Positions 34,649 through 43,236 of a stretch of 44,398 nucleotides of DNA are shown piece after piece. Source of the DNA: Acaryochloris sp. IP29b_bin.148 (GTDB lineage: Bacteria > Cyanobacteriota > Cyanobacteriia > Thermosynechococcales > Thermosynechococcaceae); contig NZ_JANQOY010000140.1 in the NCBI RefSeq assembly GCF_028285565.1, positions 1-44,398 of the forward strand, in the 5' to 3' direction. The position numbers were made by a program, and so were the translations under genes. Within the stretch, counting starts at the first letter, position 1, and each line of letters opens with the position of its first letter. Under the pieces are notes generated by a model, which worked only from the letters and a program-made list of their open reading frames with translations, was not told the origin of the DNA and made no database searches.

Positions 34649-35758
34649 GAGGCGATTTGATTCTCCTGGCGCAAGTAAGCCTCAATAAAGTTATCCAGAT
34701 CACCATCCATGACGTTATCAATGGCGGTCGTCTCTTGATTCGTCCTCAAATCCTTGACCATTTGATAGGGATGGAAGACATAATTACGGATTTGATTGCC
34801 CCAGGCGGCTTCCACTGCATCTCCACGAATATCGGCAATTTCTTGGGCTTTCTGTTCTTGGGCAATCACCAGAAGTTTTGCCTTTAACAGGGCGAGGGCC
34901 TTCTCTTTGTTTTGAAGTTGCGATCGCTCCTGAGTACAGCGCACTGCCAGCCCCGTGGGGACATGCACAATCCGAACCGCCGTCTCCACTTTGTTTACAT
35001 TTTGGCCGCCCTTGCCTCCCGAGCGAGACGTGGTAATTTCCAAATCCGTGTCGGGAATATCGAGTTCTACCTCATGGTCCAATTGCGGCATCACTTCCAC
35101 CCCAGCAAAACTGGTTTGGCGTTTGCCGTTGGCGTTAAAGGGGGAAATACGGACTAGACGATGCGTGCCTTTTTCGGCTTTGAGGTAGCCATAGGCGTAG
35201 CGACCTTCAATTTCCAGGGTGGCGGATTTGATGCCCGCTTCTTCACCTTCCGATAGTTCAGCCAGATGGACCTTATATCCTTGGCGCTCAGCCCAGCGGG
35301 TGTACATGCGCAATAACATCTCGGCCCAGTCTTGGGCATCTGTGCCGCCTGCCCCTGTATTGATGGTGAGAACAGCGCCCACTTTGTCGTAGGGACCGGA
35401 GAGGAGCTGTTGTAATTCCCACAGATCCAGCTGTTGATTGAGCTGTTGAAGGTTACTTTCAGCCTCCGCGAGCAGCGCCGTATCTTCTTCGAGTTGCAGC
35501 AGCTCAACTAAGGCCTCGGCATCCTCTAAGGTTCCCTGCCAGTCTTGGAGTTGTGTGACATGGGCTTTCAGATCGTTGAGGTTCTGTAAAACTTGCTGCG
35601 CTTTAGTTTGTTCCTCCCAAAAGTTGGGTTGAGCGGCGAGTTGCTCTAGATCGTTAATTTGGGCATTGAGGGCAGGCAGGTCAAAGATACTCCTGAGTTT
35701 TACCCAGGCGCTCAGACAACTGTTCCACTTCTCGTTTTAGCGCTAGTACTTCCATCAT
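34645..35758 (-). CDS. prfB: Peptide chain release factor 2, with programmed +1 frameshift
   Basis: The gene begins at ATG 35758 and reads [20 protein letters not shown], then TQEYL, then an in-frame TGA (35681-35683). A +1 shift at CTTTGA joins it to [20 protein letters not shown] and on to the stop, giving ~370 residues, the normal RF2 length. AGGAG lies just before GTATCTTTGAC, the same layout as the Escherichia coli frameshift site, where low RF2 slows decoding of the UGA and allows the shift. The SPF motif ([11 protein letters not shown]) reads UGA/UAA and the GGQ motif ([10 protein letters not shown]) triggers release. A simple ORF search sees only the part from 35382. It overlaps the following PKHD gene by 4 bp. 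Confidence 0.95.
35681..35697 (-). promoter_or_regulatory. prfB programmed frameshift site
   Basis: On the minus strand AGGAG (internal Shine-Dalgarno-like stimulator) is followed by TAT and then CTT-TGA-C. The spacing is like that in E. coli, and the shift lets RF2 control its own level. Confidence 0.9.
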
Positions 35759-36085
35759 CTAACCCAGTCCGTCAACATATCAAACCCCTCTTAAGGAGAA
35801 TACTTCAATTTTAATCGTGGTCAAGCCTACCTTTAGAATCAAACAAACTTACGCATGCCGCGTTGCTGACTAAGGAGCAAGTGTTCCTATTCTTTCGCGA
35901 TCTTAAAAGAATGCTGTGACTGTCCTCCGCTGAACAGCAGAGTTTGTATGGTAGACAGTGGGCATCTGCCCAGGTCCGATCAACCATTCTGTTAACGGCC
36001 TTTTTTCTAAAACCTCTGAGATCGCTTGACCATCTTAGGGGGAATCTTCAGTTAACGCCTGTGATTCACAGGCAGGGAGTTTTTT
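35759..36085. promoter_or_regulatory. Intergenic region and palindrome upstream of cbiX
   Basis: A 327-bp gap between the divergent prfB and cbiX genes. The palindrome GCCTGTGATTCACAGGC (36057-36073), perfect around its central T, lies directly before the cbiX ribosome-binding site AGGGAG (36074-36079), so it could act as an operator or as an RNA hairpin near the start. I looked for a cobalamin riboswitch (B12 box) and did not find one. Confidence 0.5.
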
Positions 36086-37105
36086 ATGTCCATTGCTCAT
36101 GCCCCAGATTTGGTGGTCAGACCTGCCCCTCGCAACTTACCCACAGCCAACGATCTCGCGCCACTTCCCCTTCAGCGGCCCTTGTTAATGATCGGTCACG
36201 GCACCCGCAATCCCAACGGCAGACAATGTTTTCTGGATTTTGCAGACCTCTACCAAAAGCTAGATACCTCTCGGCCTGTATTTCCTTGTTTTTTGGAACT
36301 GACGGGTCCCAGTATTCAAGAAGTGGTTGATCACTGTGTCGAACAGGGCTATACCGAACTCTCCGCCTTGCCGATTTTGCTGTTTGCTGCTCGTCACAAT
36401 AAGTTCGATGTCACCAATGAGCTTGATTTAGCCCGCAAGCGCCACCCCCAACTTCAGTATCACTATGGTCGTCATTTCGGCATTACCCCTGGCATCTTAG
36501 ACCTGTGGAAACAGCGGTTAGAGCTGCTGGATACCCCCGAGCATAATCCTCAATGTGTCTCCCGAGAGGAAACCGTTCTTCTCTTTGTGGGGCGGGGGTC
36601 TAGCGACCCTGATGCCAACAGTGATGTCAGCAAAATGGCCCGCATCCTTTGGGAAGGCAGCAACTATCAGACCGTGGAAACCTGCTTTATTGGCATTACC
36701 CATCCCCGTTTAGAAGAAGGATTTCGTCGGGCACGGTTATACCAGCCTAAGCGGATTATTGTCCTGCCCTATTTCCTATTTACAGGCACCTTGGTGGAAA
36801 AGATTTTCGATATCTCAGCCCAACAACAGGCTGCCTATCCAGACATCCAAGTCACCTGCTTGCCAGAAATGGGGCTGCATCCAGCCTTGGTGCAGGTGCT
36901 GCGTCAGCGGGAACTAGAAACTCAGATGGGGCAGGTACAGATGAATTGCGAGCTGTGTAAATTCCGGCTGGCGGCGCTCAAGGGCGAAGAGCCCCATAGC
37001 CATAGTCACGACCATGGGCATCACCACCATCATGGGCATGGCCACGCCACCCTCAATGTAGATAAGGCCGCAGATTACCACAATCGCATTTGGCAAGTGC
37101 CCTAA
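36086..37105 (+). CDS. cbiX: Sirohydrochlorin cobalt chelatase, long CbiX type with His-rich tail
   Basis: A 339-residue protein with two CbiX-like halves. The first has [15 protein letters not shown] with the metal-handling His near 38; the second begins [17 protein letters not shown], where the matching His is Arg. After them is MNCELC (M286, C288, C291), the MxCxxC motif that holds an iron-sulfur centre in long CbiX, and then a His-rich tail ([17 protein letters not shown]) for cobalt binding. It puts Co(II) into sirohydrochlorin, starting the anaerobic-type cobalamin pathway, and agrees with cobM at 2567. ATG 36086 has AGGGAG 6 bp away. Confidence 0.92.
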   Translation: MSIAHAPDLVVRPAPRNLPTANDLAPLPLQRPLLMIGHGTRNPNGRQCFLDFADLYQKLDTSRPVFPCFLELTGPSIQEVVDHCVEQGYTELSALPILLFAARHNKFDVTNELDLARKRHPQLQYHYGRHFGITPGILDLWKQRLELLDTPEHNPQCVSREETVLLFVGRGSSDPDANSDVSKMARILWEGSNYQTVETCFIGITHPRLEEGFRRARLYQPKRIIVLPYFLFTGTLVEKIFDISAQQQAAYPDIQVTCLPEMGLHPALVQVLRQRELETQMGQVQMNCELCKFRLAALKGEEPHSHSHDHGHHHHHGHGHATLNVDKAADYHNRIWQVP

Positions 37106-37116
37106 ACGTGAAATCC

Positions 37117-37974
37117 CTATGGGGTATTTAGTCCATCTTGCGGGTGGGGGCATATCCCTGTGGTCAGTTGATGAATCCAGCCTAAATATTGGGTGTGAAC
37201 CCTTTCAAAACCCGCTGCAATCATCCAATCCTGCACGCTCTCTTGGGCATAAACGGTAGCATAGGGTTCTCGGAACAGGCGAATCAGCCAGTCTGTATGG
37301 CGGAGGCGTTTTTGATTGCCATCCAAAATGATCAGTTGCCCACCGGGTTTGAGCAGGCGGCGGCATTCTTGCAAGATCAGCCGAGAAATACGTGGTGGCA
37401 TTTCATGAAACACCATGCAAATCGTCACCACATCAAATCGTTGCTCCGCTAAGCCCGTGTTTTCTGCTAAGCCATGCTGCCAATGGATCTGGAGCTGGGC
37501 CTGTTGGCTTTTGTGTTGGGCATGACACAGCATGTGGGGCGATAGGTCCAAACCCATCACCTCCGCTTGAGGATGAGCGTCTTTGAGCATTAACGTCATG
37601 GAACCCGTGCCACAGCCTAAATCGAGGATCTGGCAGGGCCTATCCTGAATCGATTTCATCACTTGCCGCCGAAGATGAGTTTCGTTGGGAGGACAGGCAA
37701 AGGCGGTGACGGCATCATAGGTGACGACCGCTTCTTTGCAGAGATAGCCCCCCTCTACGCCATGGAAATTAGGAATACGATAATACTGCGGGTAGGTCAC
37801 CTCGGGATTGCCGAGCGCCTGACATCCGGCTTCCCAATCATAGGTATTGTATTGTTTCTGATTGTCAGCACCGATGAGAATCCGTACAAAGACTTTGATG
37901 CAGAGTTGCCATAGTGCTTGAGGGACAGTTGTCTTCACAATCTTGGTGTTTGATCGACAGTGCAGTGAGGCCAT
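37117..37974 (-). CDS. Class I SAM-dependent methyltransferase
   Basis: A 285-residue protein. The Rossmann-type SAM motif ILDLGCGTGSMTLML is near residue 117, followed by AEVMGLDLSPHMLCHA and RFDVVTICMVFHEMPP, then LLKPGGQLIILDGNQKRL. This is the Methyltransf_11/25 type found in ubiquinone/menaquinone-like or small-molecule methyltransferases; the substrate is unknown. An N-terminal extension of ~80 residues has an unusual YPQYYRIPNFHGVEGGYL block seen in related cyanobacterial proteins. It converges with cbiX. The exact start may be downstream of 37974. Confidence 0.8.
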   Translation of the reverse strand: MASLHCRSNTKIVKTTVPQALWQLCIKVFVRILIGADNQKQYNTYDWEAGCQALGNPEVTYPQYYRIPNFHGVEGGYLCKEAVVTYDAVTAFACPPNETHLRRQVMKSIQDRPCQILDLGCGTGSMTLMLKDAHPQAEVMGLDLSPHMLCHAQHKSQQAQLQIHWQHGLAENTGLAEQRFDVVTICMVFHEMPPRISRLILQECRRLLKPGGQLIILDGNQKRLRHTDWLIRLFREPYATVYAQESVQDWMIAAGFERVHTQYLGWIHQLTTGICPHPQDGLNTP

Positions 37975-38197
37975 CGGGCAGCAGCGAGGCCCAACCCCTT
38001 ACAGATGAACGTTACCGCAATAGCGACCTTATGGCGCTTATCTCTCTATCGAAACATCAATCGGACCCGATTTTGCGTTGTCTCCTCACCCCGCGTAATA
38101 TACTGATCAGCGAGTGCGATCAGTATCACATTCAACTTAAGCAAAGCTGGTTATTCTCGAAGAGAATTGTTTATCTCTACTCATTCCTCTCTGATTG

Positions 38198-38866
38198 ATG
38201 GCTAATTCCAAATTTTTGCTAAAAACTCTGGCTGCAACTGCGTTCCTAGCCCTTGCACCACAAGTTGCCCAAGCGTCACCTACTGGAACTTGGCTGTCAC
38301 AGCCTCAAATTCGCTACCACGTGTCCTCGAATACCTTGGATCAAGCGATGGCGAAAATTAAGCAGCAGAAATACAAAGTGGTGTTTCTCGATTTTCGCAA
38401 TGTCTCAGATGAGGTGCAGCAACAGGTGAGTCAAGTCGCCCGTCAGCATGAGCTGAGACCTGTGGTGTGGATTCAGTCACCGCAGTTGCGATCGCTCACC
38501 GTACCGCAATTAGTGCATGAGGCCCGCCACACCGATGGACTCCAAGTGGATGATCACTACTTTAAGCACTACTCCCACCAAGACTTCTTCAAGCTTCGCC
38601 AGGCTTACACTAAGTCGATTTACTGTAGCATCCAGCCCTTTCAGGCCAAACAGCTACCCTCTGGCGGCTGTAATCAAATTGACGTGCAATGCTATACCCC
38701 CAGCAGTCTGGGTAAGTGTATGAAGCTAGCGGATGGCCTGAACGCTGTCACTAGCCTGTCTGCCCAAGGGACCTACAAGCATCGGCAAAAGCTGGCCGGA
38801 CGTCGATTTAACGTATTTTTGTGGCCTTACAGCAACAAATTCTTTAGAACGGCTAGTCAGAAATAG
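38198..38866 (+). CDS. Secreted protein of unknown function
   Basis: A 222-residue protein with a Sec signal peptide: MANSKFLLKTLAATAFLALA, then PQVAQA, with likely cleavage after AQA. The mature part has strand-helix alternation (YKVVFLDFRNVSDEVQQQVS, HELRPVVWIQSPQLR, TDGLQVDDHYFKHY) reminiscent of the TIM-barrel of glycoside-hydrolase-like proteins, where the ends of strands carry Asp residues (VDDHY). I cannot assign a function. TTG 38195 precedes ATG 38198; the ATG is taken. Exported to the periplasm or thylakoid lumen. It converges with ppgK, whose stop codon directly follows this one. Confidence 0.7.
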   Translation: MANSKFLLKTLAATAFLALAPQVAQASPTGTWLSQPQIRYHVSSNTLDQAMAKIKQQKYKVVFLDFRNVSDEVQQQVSQVARQHELRPVVWIQSPQLRSLTVPQLVHEARHTDGLQVDDHYFKHYSHQDFFKLRQAYTKSIYCSIQPFQAKQLPSGGCNQIDVQCYTPSSLGKCMKLADGLNAVTSLSAQGTYKHRQKLAGRRFNVFLWPYSNKFFRTASQK

Positions 38867-39607
38867 TTAGCCCTGATCTCGCCAAAGGGCGATACCACCC
38901 AGAATACCCGCCCGATTGCTGACAATTTCAACATTGTCGGGCAAGGAAATTTGGACCCGTTTGGTTTCGCCTCCTCCCATATACAGCCGGTCATAGTTAA
39001 ACAGGTGCTCTAAGTTCTTGATTGCTTTCGCTAAATGGCGATTCCAGGCTTTTTTACCCTTTTTCTTCATCGCTTTCCGACCTAGCTGCTGCTCATAGGT
39101 TTTGTCCTTGATAAAGGGATGATGAGCAATTTCTAAGTTGGGCACGAGGTGGCCGTTGATAAACAGGGCCGAGCCAAATCCTGTTCCTAGGGTAACTACA
39201 AGTTCTACCCCTGTGCCTGAAATTGCCCCATAGCCTTGGATGTCGGCATCATTGGCTACGCGCACGGGGGCATCCAAACGCTCGCCCAGATTTGTCGCGA
39301 GGTCATAGTCAATCCATTCCTTATTCAGATTGATGGCGGTTTTGATGACGCCCTTTTGGACAACACCCGGAAAACCCACGGAAACACGGTTGAAGTCTCC
39401 TTGCCCTTTGGCGAGTTCAACAATGACATCTAAGACGGCAGGAGGATTGGGATACGAGGGGGTTTCAATGCGCTGCCGCTCGGTAACGGGCTGACCATTT
39501 TCGTCTAAGACCATGGCTTTGATGCCACTTCCCCCAATATCGACGGATAAGACTAACAGGGATTCATCAGCAGGGGTACCCATCTGTTTTCCTTGCACAT
39601 TTGACAT
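38867..39607 (-). CDS. ppgK: Polyphosphate glucokinase, ROK family
   Basis: A 246-residue ROK-fold sugar kinase. VDIGGSGIKAMVLDENG is the phosphate-1 motif, VSVGFPGVVQKGVIKTAINL follows, then VANDADIQGYGAISGTGVEL with the catalytic Asp, and VTLGTGFGSALF. The polyphosphate-specific enzymes are close to this length and have the basic block LGRKAMKKKGKKAWNRHLAK, as here. It phosphorylates glucose with polyphosphate or ATP to feed glycolysis. Stop codons of this and the secreted-protein gene are adjacent. Confidence 0.9.
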   Translation of the reverse strand: MSNVQGKQMGTPADESLLVLSVDIGGSGIKAMVLDENGQPVTERQRIETPSYPNPPAVLDVIVELAKGQGDFNRVSVGFPGVVQKGVIKTAINLNKEWIDYDLATNLGERLDAPVRVANDADIQGYGAISGTGVELVVTLGTGFGSALFINGHLVPNLEIAHHPFIKDKTYEQQLGRKAMKKKGKKAWNRHLAKAIKNLEHLFNYDRLYMGGGETKRVQISLPDNVEIVSNRAGILGGIALWRDQG

Positions 39608-39787
39608 ACTGTGACTCAGCTAGTCTAGACCAAAGTGGTTGAATTTTTGACATCTGCTTGGAATCCTTGTCAGAACTAGGTTTGGTTGATCCGTTTGCTG
39701 ATGAGGTTCTCGGTGCTATCGCTCAGTCTATTCTCAGTATGGATCAGTAGAATAAGCCGTACCCTTACGTTAAGCGGAGTGATGATG

Positions 39788-40387
39788 ATGAGTTTCTTTC
39801 AACTTCAACGGCGTAAACTCTTGTCGCTTTTTGGACTAGGGGCGGCATCCGCAGTTGGAACGGTTTTGTTGCCGCGATCGCAAAATCGTTCCGTCGCTGC
39901 CTTGGATCCCACTTCACACTCATCTCTGTGGGCAAAGCGGGATGATGTGAACTTGGGCCAAATGCTCCATCCCTTTCAAGGCATTTCCCAGTGGCTCAAT
40001 TCTGAGCCTCTCAGTACTTCTGACCTAAAAGGGAAAGTCGTTCTTGTTCAGTTTTGGACCTTTGGCTGCATCAATAGCCAGCGCACCCTTCCTTACGTCA
40101 CTCGTTGGCACCAGCAATATGTTGATCAGGGTCTACAAGTCATTGGAGTGCATACCCCAGAATTTAAGTATGAACATGATGCCAGTAACGTCCAGAAAGC
40201 CCTAGCGGAATACCAAATTGCCTATCCCGTGCCCCTAGACAATAATTATCAAACCTGGAAAGCCTATCGAAATCGCTACTGGCCCCATCTGTTCTTAACC
40301 AATCGGGAAGGCGTGATTACCTATCACCACATTGGTGAAGGAGCTTATCAACAAACTGAGCGTACTATCCAAGCGTTGCTGGGTTAA
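39788..40387 (+). CDS. Tat-exported thioredoxin-like protein with a CINS site
   Basis: A 200-residue protein. Near the start QRRKLLSLFGLGAASAVGTV is a twin-arginine-type signal, followed by the redoxin domain: KGKVVLVQFWTFGCINSQRT, then GLQVIGVHTPEFKYEHDASN. Related TlpA/DipZ-type proteins have CINC; here the second Cys is Ser (C94-I-N-S97), so a two-Cys disulfide exchange is not possible at that site. It may act as a monothiol, a peroxidase-like or a binding protein. The frame is open from 39686; GGAG at 39776-39779 favours ATG 39788. Likely periplasmic or lumenal. Confidence 0.75.
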   Translation: MSFFQLQRRKLLSLFGLGAASAVGTVLLPRSQNRSVAALDPTSHSSLWAKRDDVNLGQMLHPFQGISQWLNSEPLSTSDLKGKVVLVQFWTFGCINSQRTLPYVTRWHQQYVDQGLQVIGVHTPEFKYEHDASNVQKALAEYQIAYPVPLDNNYQTWKAYRNRYWPHLFLTNREGVITYHHIGEGAYQQTERTIQALLG

Positions 40388-40390
40388 AGC

Positions 40391-41086
40391 TTACACAGAG
40401 GTCGCAATCTTTTGGACCTGTAGCTGAAAAGCATCTACTAACGGTTTACCGGCTTCTAGCAATTGGGCGGTTAAGGTTTCCCCTGCTTGTTCTGGAGATC
40501 CTGCTTGAAAAGGCGGCTGAGGATTATATTCCATCATAAGCTGGGCCATCTTAGCCGTTGCTTTATCGTAGAGTAATTGCAAAAGGGTCAAGCCTAGATC
40601 AATTCCAGAGGTTACCCCTGCACCAGTTATGCGATCGCGATCAATCACCACTCGCTCAGACACCACATCCACGCCAAAGCAAGCTAACTGTTCTCGGAAG
40701 GCCCAGTGGCATGTAGCCTGATACTCATCCAACAATCCTGCTGCAGCTAAAATCAGAGATCCAGTACAAACACTGGTAACATATCGTGCCTTTGCCCCTT
40801 GCCGTTGTAGAAACTTCAGTGTTTCTATATCCCGCATGACCTCAACTTGGCCCATCCCGCCTCCAGGAACGCAAAGAACATCTAAGGGAGGGCAATCGGT
40901 ATAAGTAATCGACGGAAGCAGGGTAACACCTTCGTTACTGGTGATCGGATCGACCGTTTTTCCAATTAAATGCATTTCGGTATCGGGCGGAAAGGCCAAG
41001 ACTTGATAAGCGCCCATCACATCTAATTGCACAACACCGGGATAGATTAAAAAGCCAATATAAAGAGGAGCCATATCTAGCATCAT
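40391..41086 (-). CDS. DJ-1/PfpI family protein (isonitrile-hydratase-like)
   Basis: A 231-residue protein of the DJ-1/PfpI superfamily: IGFLIYPGVVQLDVMGAYQV, VLCVPGGGMGQVEVMRD, and the nucleophile elbow YVTSVCTGSLILAAAGLL with the conserved Cys, then ATCHWAFREQL and TGAGVTSGIDLGL. This pattern fits the isonitrile hydratase/InhA-like branch; true substrate unknown. The frame is open to 41224, but that would run into the divergent regulator gene; ATG at 41086 or 41074 fits the family start. Its start lies ~72 bp from the divergent LuxR-type gene. Confidence 0.8.
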   Translation of the reverse strand: MMLDMAPLYIGFLIYPGVVQLDVMGAYQVLAFPPDTEMHLIGKTVDPITSNEGVTLLPSITYTDCPPLDVLCVPGGGMGQVEVMRDIETLKFLQRQGAKARYVTSVCTGSLILAAAGLLDEYQATCHWAFREQLACFGVDVVSERVVIDRDRITGAGVTSGIDLGLTLLQLLYDKATAKMAQLMMEYNPQPPFQAGSPEQAGETLTAQLLEAGKPLVDAFQLQVQKIATSV

Positions 41087-41157
41087 CTGGGAAGAACGCC
41101 CCCATCTTAAAAATTCCAATCCAACCTGGATAGTCCTCAAGTGGGTACACTTTCGAT
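41087..41157. promoter_or_regulatory. Shared promoter gap between the DJ-1/PfpI and LuxR-type genes
   Basis: Only 71 bp separates the two divergent starts, so both promoters must overlap here or in the first codons. This arrangement is typical of a regulator and its target. No operator sequence is obvious by eye. Confidence 0.4.
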
Positions 41158-41892
41158 ATGAGTCAGCCACCCTTACTTCACAGCTTTTTCCAAGCCTTAG
41201 CGTCGGCACCTTCAGAACAAGCATTGCGGTCTCGGTTTATGGATGGTGTTAGCGCCTATTTTGGGGTGCAACGCTGGGGCATCTATCTCTTTGATCACCA
41301 GCAATCCCTCTTGAGTTACGACGTTGAAGGCGTATCTTCTGCCTTTGTGGAACGTTATAACCAGATTGGTAAATCGGTTGACCATGTCTTGGCCTATGTT
41401 CAGCGATATCATGCTCCTGCTCATGAACAAATGGTGTTTCCAGCAGAGACATGGCAGCAATCCGAGCTTTATCAACGCTGTTGTGCTGAATACGATCACA
41501 CCCACATTATGACGGGGCCAATTGTGGGGCAGGGACAGATGATTGGCACCATTCATTTTGCTCGTGTTGGTCCTACACCCGCGTTTTCTGATCACGATTT
41601 AAGCAACTTGGGGGCGGTTTGCACTCATCTATCCGCTTGTCTCGCCATGCTTCGACAGCAAACTCTCCTGGTGGAGAATGCCAACTTGGGCAGCCTGACT
41701 TCCCGAGAACTTCAAATTATCCAGCTCGTTGCCCAGGGGTTAACCAACACTCAAATTGGCCAAGAATTGTGGATTACCCAAAATTCTGTCAAACAAGCAC
41801 TGAAGCGTATCTTTAGGAAATTAAAGGTCAGTAGCCGAACAGAAATGGTATTCAAAGCCAGAGATATCATTTCAAATGACAGCTCCTCTTAA
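41158..41892 (+). CDS. LuxR-family transcriptional regulator with GAF-like sensor domain
   Basis: A 244-residue protein. Residues ~15-165 look like a GAF-type sensor (FGVQRWGIYLFDHQQSLLSY, HIMTGPIVGQGQMIGTIHFA). The LuxR helix-turn-helix is at ~180-235: LTSRELQIIQLVAQGLTNTQ, then IGQELWITQNSVKQALKRIF. No aspartate-phosphorylation receiver domain is present. The ligand is unknown. It is divergent from the DJ-1/PfpI gene, which is its most likely target. Confidence 0.85.
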   Translation: MSQPPLLHSFFQALASAPSEQALRSRFMDGVSAYFGVQRWGIYLFDHQQSLLSYDVEGVSSAFVERYNQIGKSVDHVLAYVQRYHAPAHEQMVFPAETWQQSELYQRCCAEYDHTHIMTGPIVGQGQMIGTIHFARVGPTPAFSDHDLSNLGAVCTHLSACLAMLRQQTLLVENANLGSLTSRELQIIQLVAQGLTNTQIGQELWITQNSVKQALKRIFRKLKVSSRTEMVFKARDIISNDSSS

Positions 41893-41923
41893 ACTGCTAG
41901 AGCACTAAATATTGCCCCATACA

Positions 41924-42814
41924 TTAAATACTCAGACTAGCCGTATTTTGCTCAAAGCTACGGCTTTCCTTCGCCATCAACTTCAAAAATTCTTCCCATA
42001 AGAATCGCGTTATTTTCCCCGGACACTGCGGGAGTTGATACTCGTTGATTTGGTTCACAGGCATCATAAGGCGCACAGAAGAACTCAAAAATGCTTCTTC
42101 CGCCGACCATAAATCCTCTGGCTTAAGAATGACTTCCTCACAGGGAATGCCATGAGTTTGTAGAATTCGCCATAGAAAATGACGGGTAATGCCCTTCAAA
42201 ATCCCTACTTCTGCGGGTGGGGTTTGTACCACGCCTTCGCGAACAATCCAAAGATTGCTGGTTGTAGCTTCAGTAATTTCGCCCTGCTGATTGAGCATGA
42301 GCGCATCTTCAGCCCCCTGCTGCTGGGCTTCAAGCAACGCCAAGATATTGTTGAGATAATTGCCTGTTTTCGCTGCAGGGGAAAGCGCTTGGCGATCATT
42401 GCGACGCCGCTCGCTTATGACTAGGTGTAAGCCGTTCTCGGACAAGACTGGCTCTGGTGAGATTTCTGAAATGACGATCAGTAAATTGGGTTGGAGATGA
42501 GGGCTGGGTTGGAGAGTAATTTTAGTTTCCGTGCCCCGACTAACCACAATGCGGATATAGGACTCTTGCCACAGTGCTTTCTGGAGGGTGCGCTCCACTT
42601 CTGATTGAATATGCTGATCGCTCCAGGGCACATCCATGTATAGATATGCTGCAGACTGTCGTAAACGATCCAGATGTTCTTGCAGCCCAAAGTGGCGACC
42701 CTGAAACGTCCGCACCACTTCGTAGATGCTGTCCCCATACAAAAAACCGCGATCTAAAATAGAAACCGTCGCAGATGCAGCTATCACACCGTTGAGATTT
42801 GTCAGTAGACTCAT
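41924..42814 (-). CDS. Class IV aminotransferase (IlvE/PabC family)
   Basis: A 296-residue PLP enzyme: SILDRGFLYGDSIYEVVRTF, then AAKTGNYLNNILALLEA with the PLP-binding Lys, GEITEATTSNLWIV, and GILKGITRHFLWRI. Members are branched-chain aminotransferases, D-amino-acid aminotransferases or aminodeoxychorismate lyases (folate synthesis); the sequence alone does not decide, though the absence of the BCAT YxGG motif leans toward PabC-like. The frame opens at 42829; ATG at 42814 gives MSLLTNLNG, a usual start. It lies 92 bp after DUF1825 on the same strand. Confidence 0.85.
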   Translation of the reverse strand: MSLLTNLNGVIAASATVSILDRGFLYGDSIYEVVRTFQGRHFGLQEHLDRLRQSAAYLYMDVPWSDQHIQSEVERTLQKALWQESYIRIVVSRGTETKITLQPSPHLQPNLLIVISEISPEPVLSENGLHLVISERRRNDRQALSPAAKTGNYLNNILALLEAQQQGAEDALMLNQQGEITEATTSNLWIVREGVVQTPPAEVGILKGITRHFLWRILQTHGIPCEEVILKPEDLWSAEEAFLSSSVRLMMPVNQINEYQLPQCPGKITRFLWEEFLKLMAKESRSFEQNTASLSI

Positions 42815-42906
42815 GGCCCGCCAATCCAAAGTACTACAGACAATCTACCTGAACAGAACCCCATCCCTAATCTGAGCAAAGAATCCTGAAATCAATTTAT
42901 ATTTAT

Positions 42907-43236
42907 TTACCCAAAGGGATTGGATTCTACTTCTTGCTTCATCCGTTCTAAAGTGCGATTCATATTGTCAAACATTTGCTGGGGGGTCATACCAAACTGC
43001 CCGAGCTGTGTCTGCAGCTGTTCAACCGTCATCCGGGCCATAAAATCATCGGACAGTTCAAAGCGTTTCATAAAGATGCGATAGCGGTCCATCATCTCTT
43101 CCATACGTTCGATGTAGAGCACTTTGCCATCTCGATCAAATTTGCCGTAGCTTCCCCCTAACTGCATGAGGGATTGATAATCCTCAAACAGTTGTTTTGC
43201 CTCCTGCTGCACAATATCAGAATCAAAAAATCCCAT
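42907..43236 (-). CDS. DUF1825 family protein
   Basis: A 109-residue helical protein: MGFFDSDIVQQEAKQLFEDY, then MMDRYRIFMKRFELSDDFMA, and a Gln/Met-rich end (FGMTPQQMFDNMNRTL). This is the strictly cyanobacterial DUF1825 family, soluble and of unknown function, present in nearly every cyanobacterial genome. It is followed by the class IV aminotransferase gene on the same strand. Length and start are normal. Confidence 0.85.
   Translation of the reverse strand: MGFFDSDIVQQEAKQLFEDYQSLMQLGGSYGKFDRDGKVLYIERMEEMMDRYRIFMKRFELSDDFMARMTVEQLQTQLGQFGMTPQQMFDNMNRTLERMKQEVESNPFG

Noticed and set aside
35759..36085. Cobalamin riboswitch before cbiX
   Set aside because: No B12-box or the conserved multi-stem layout was found; only a short palindrome is present.
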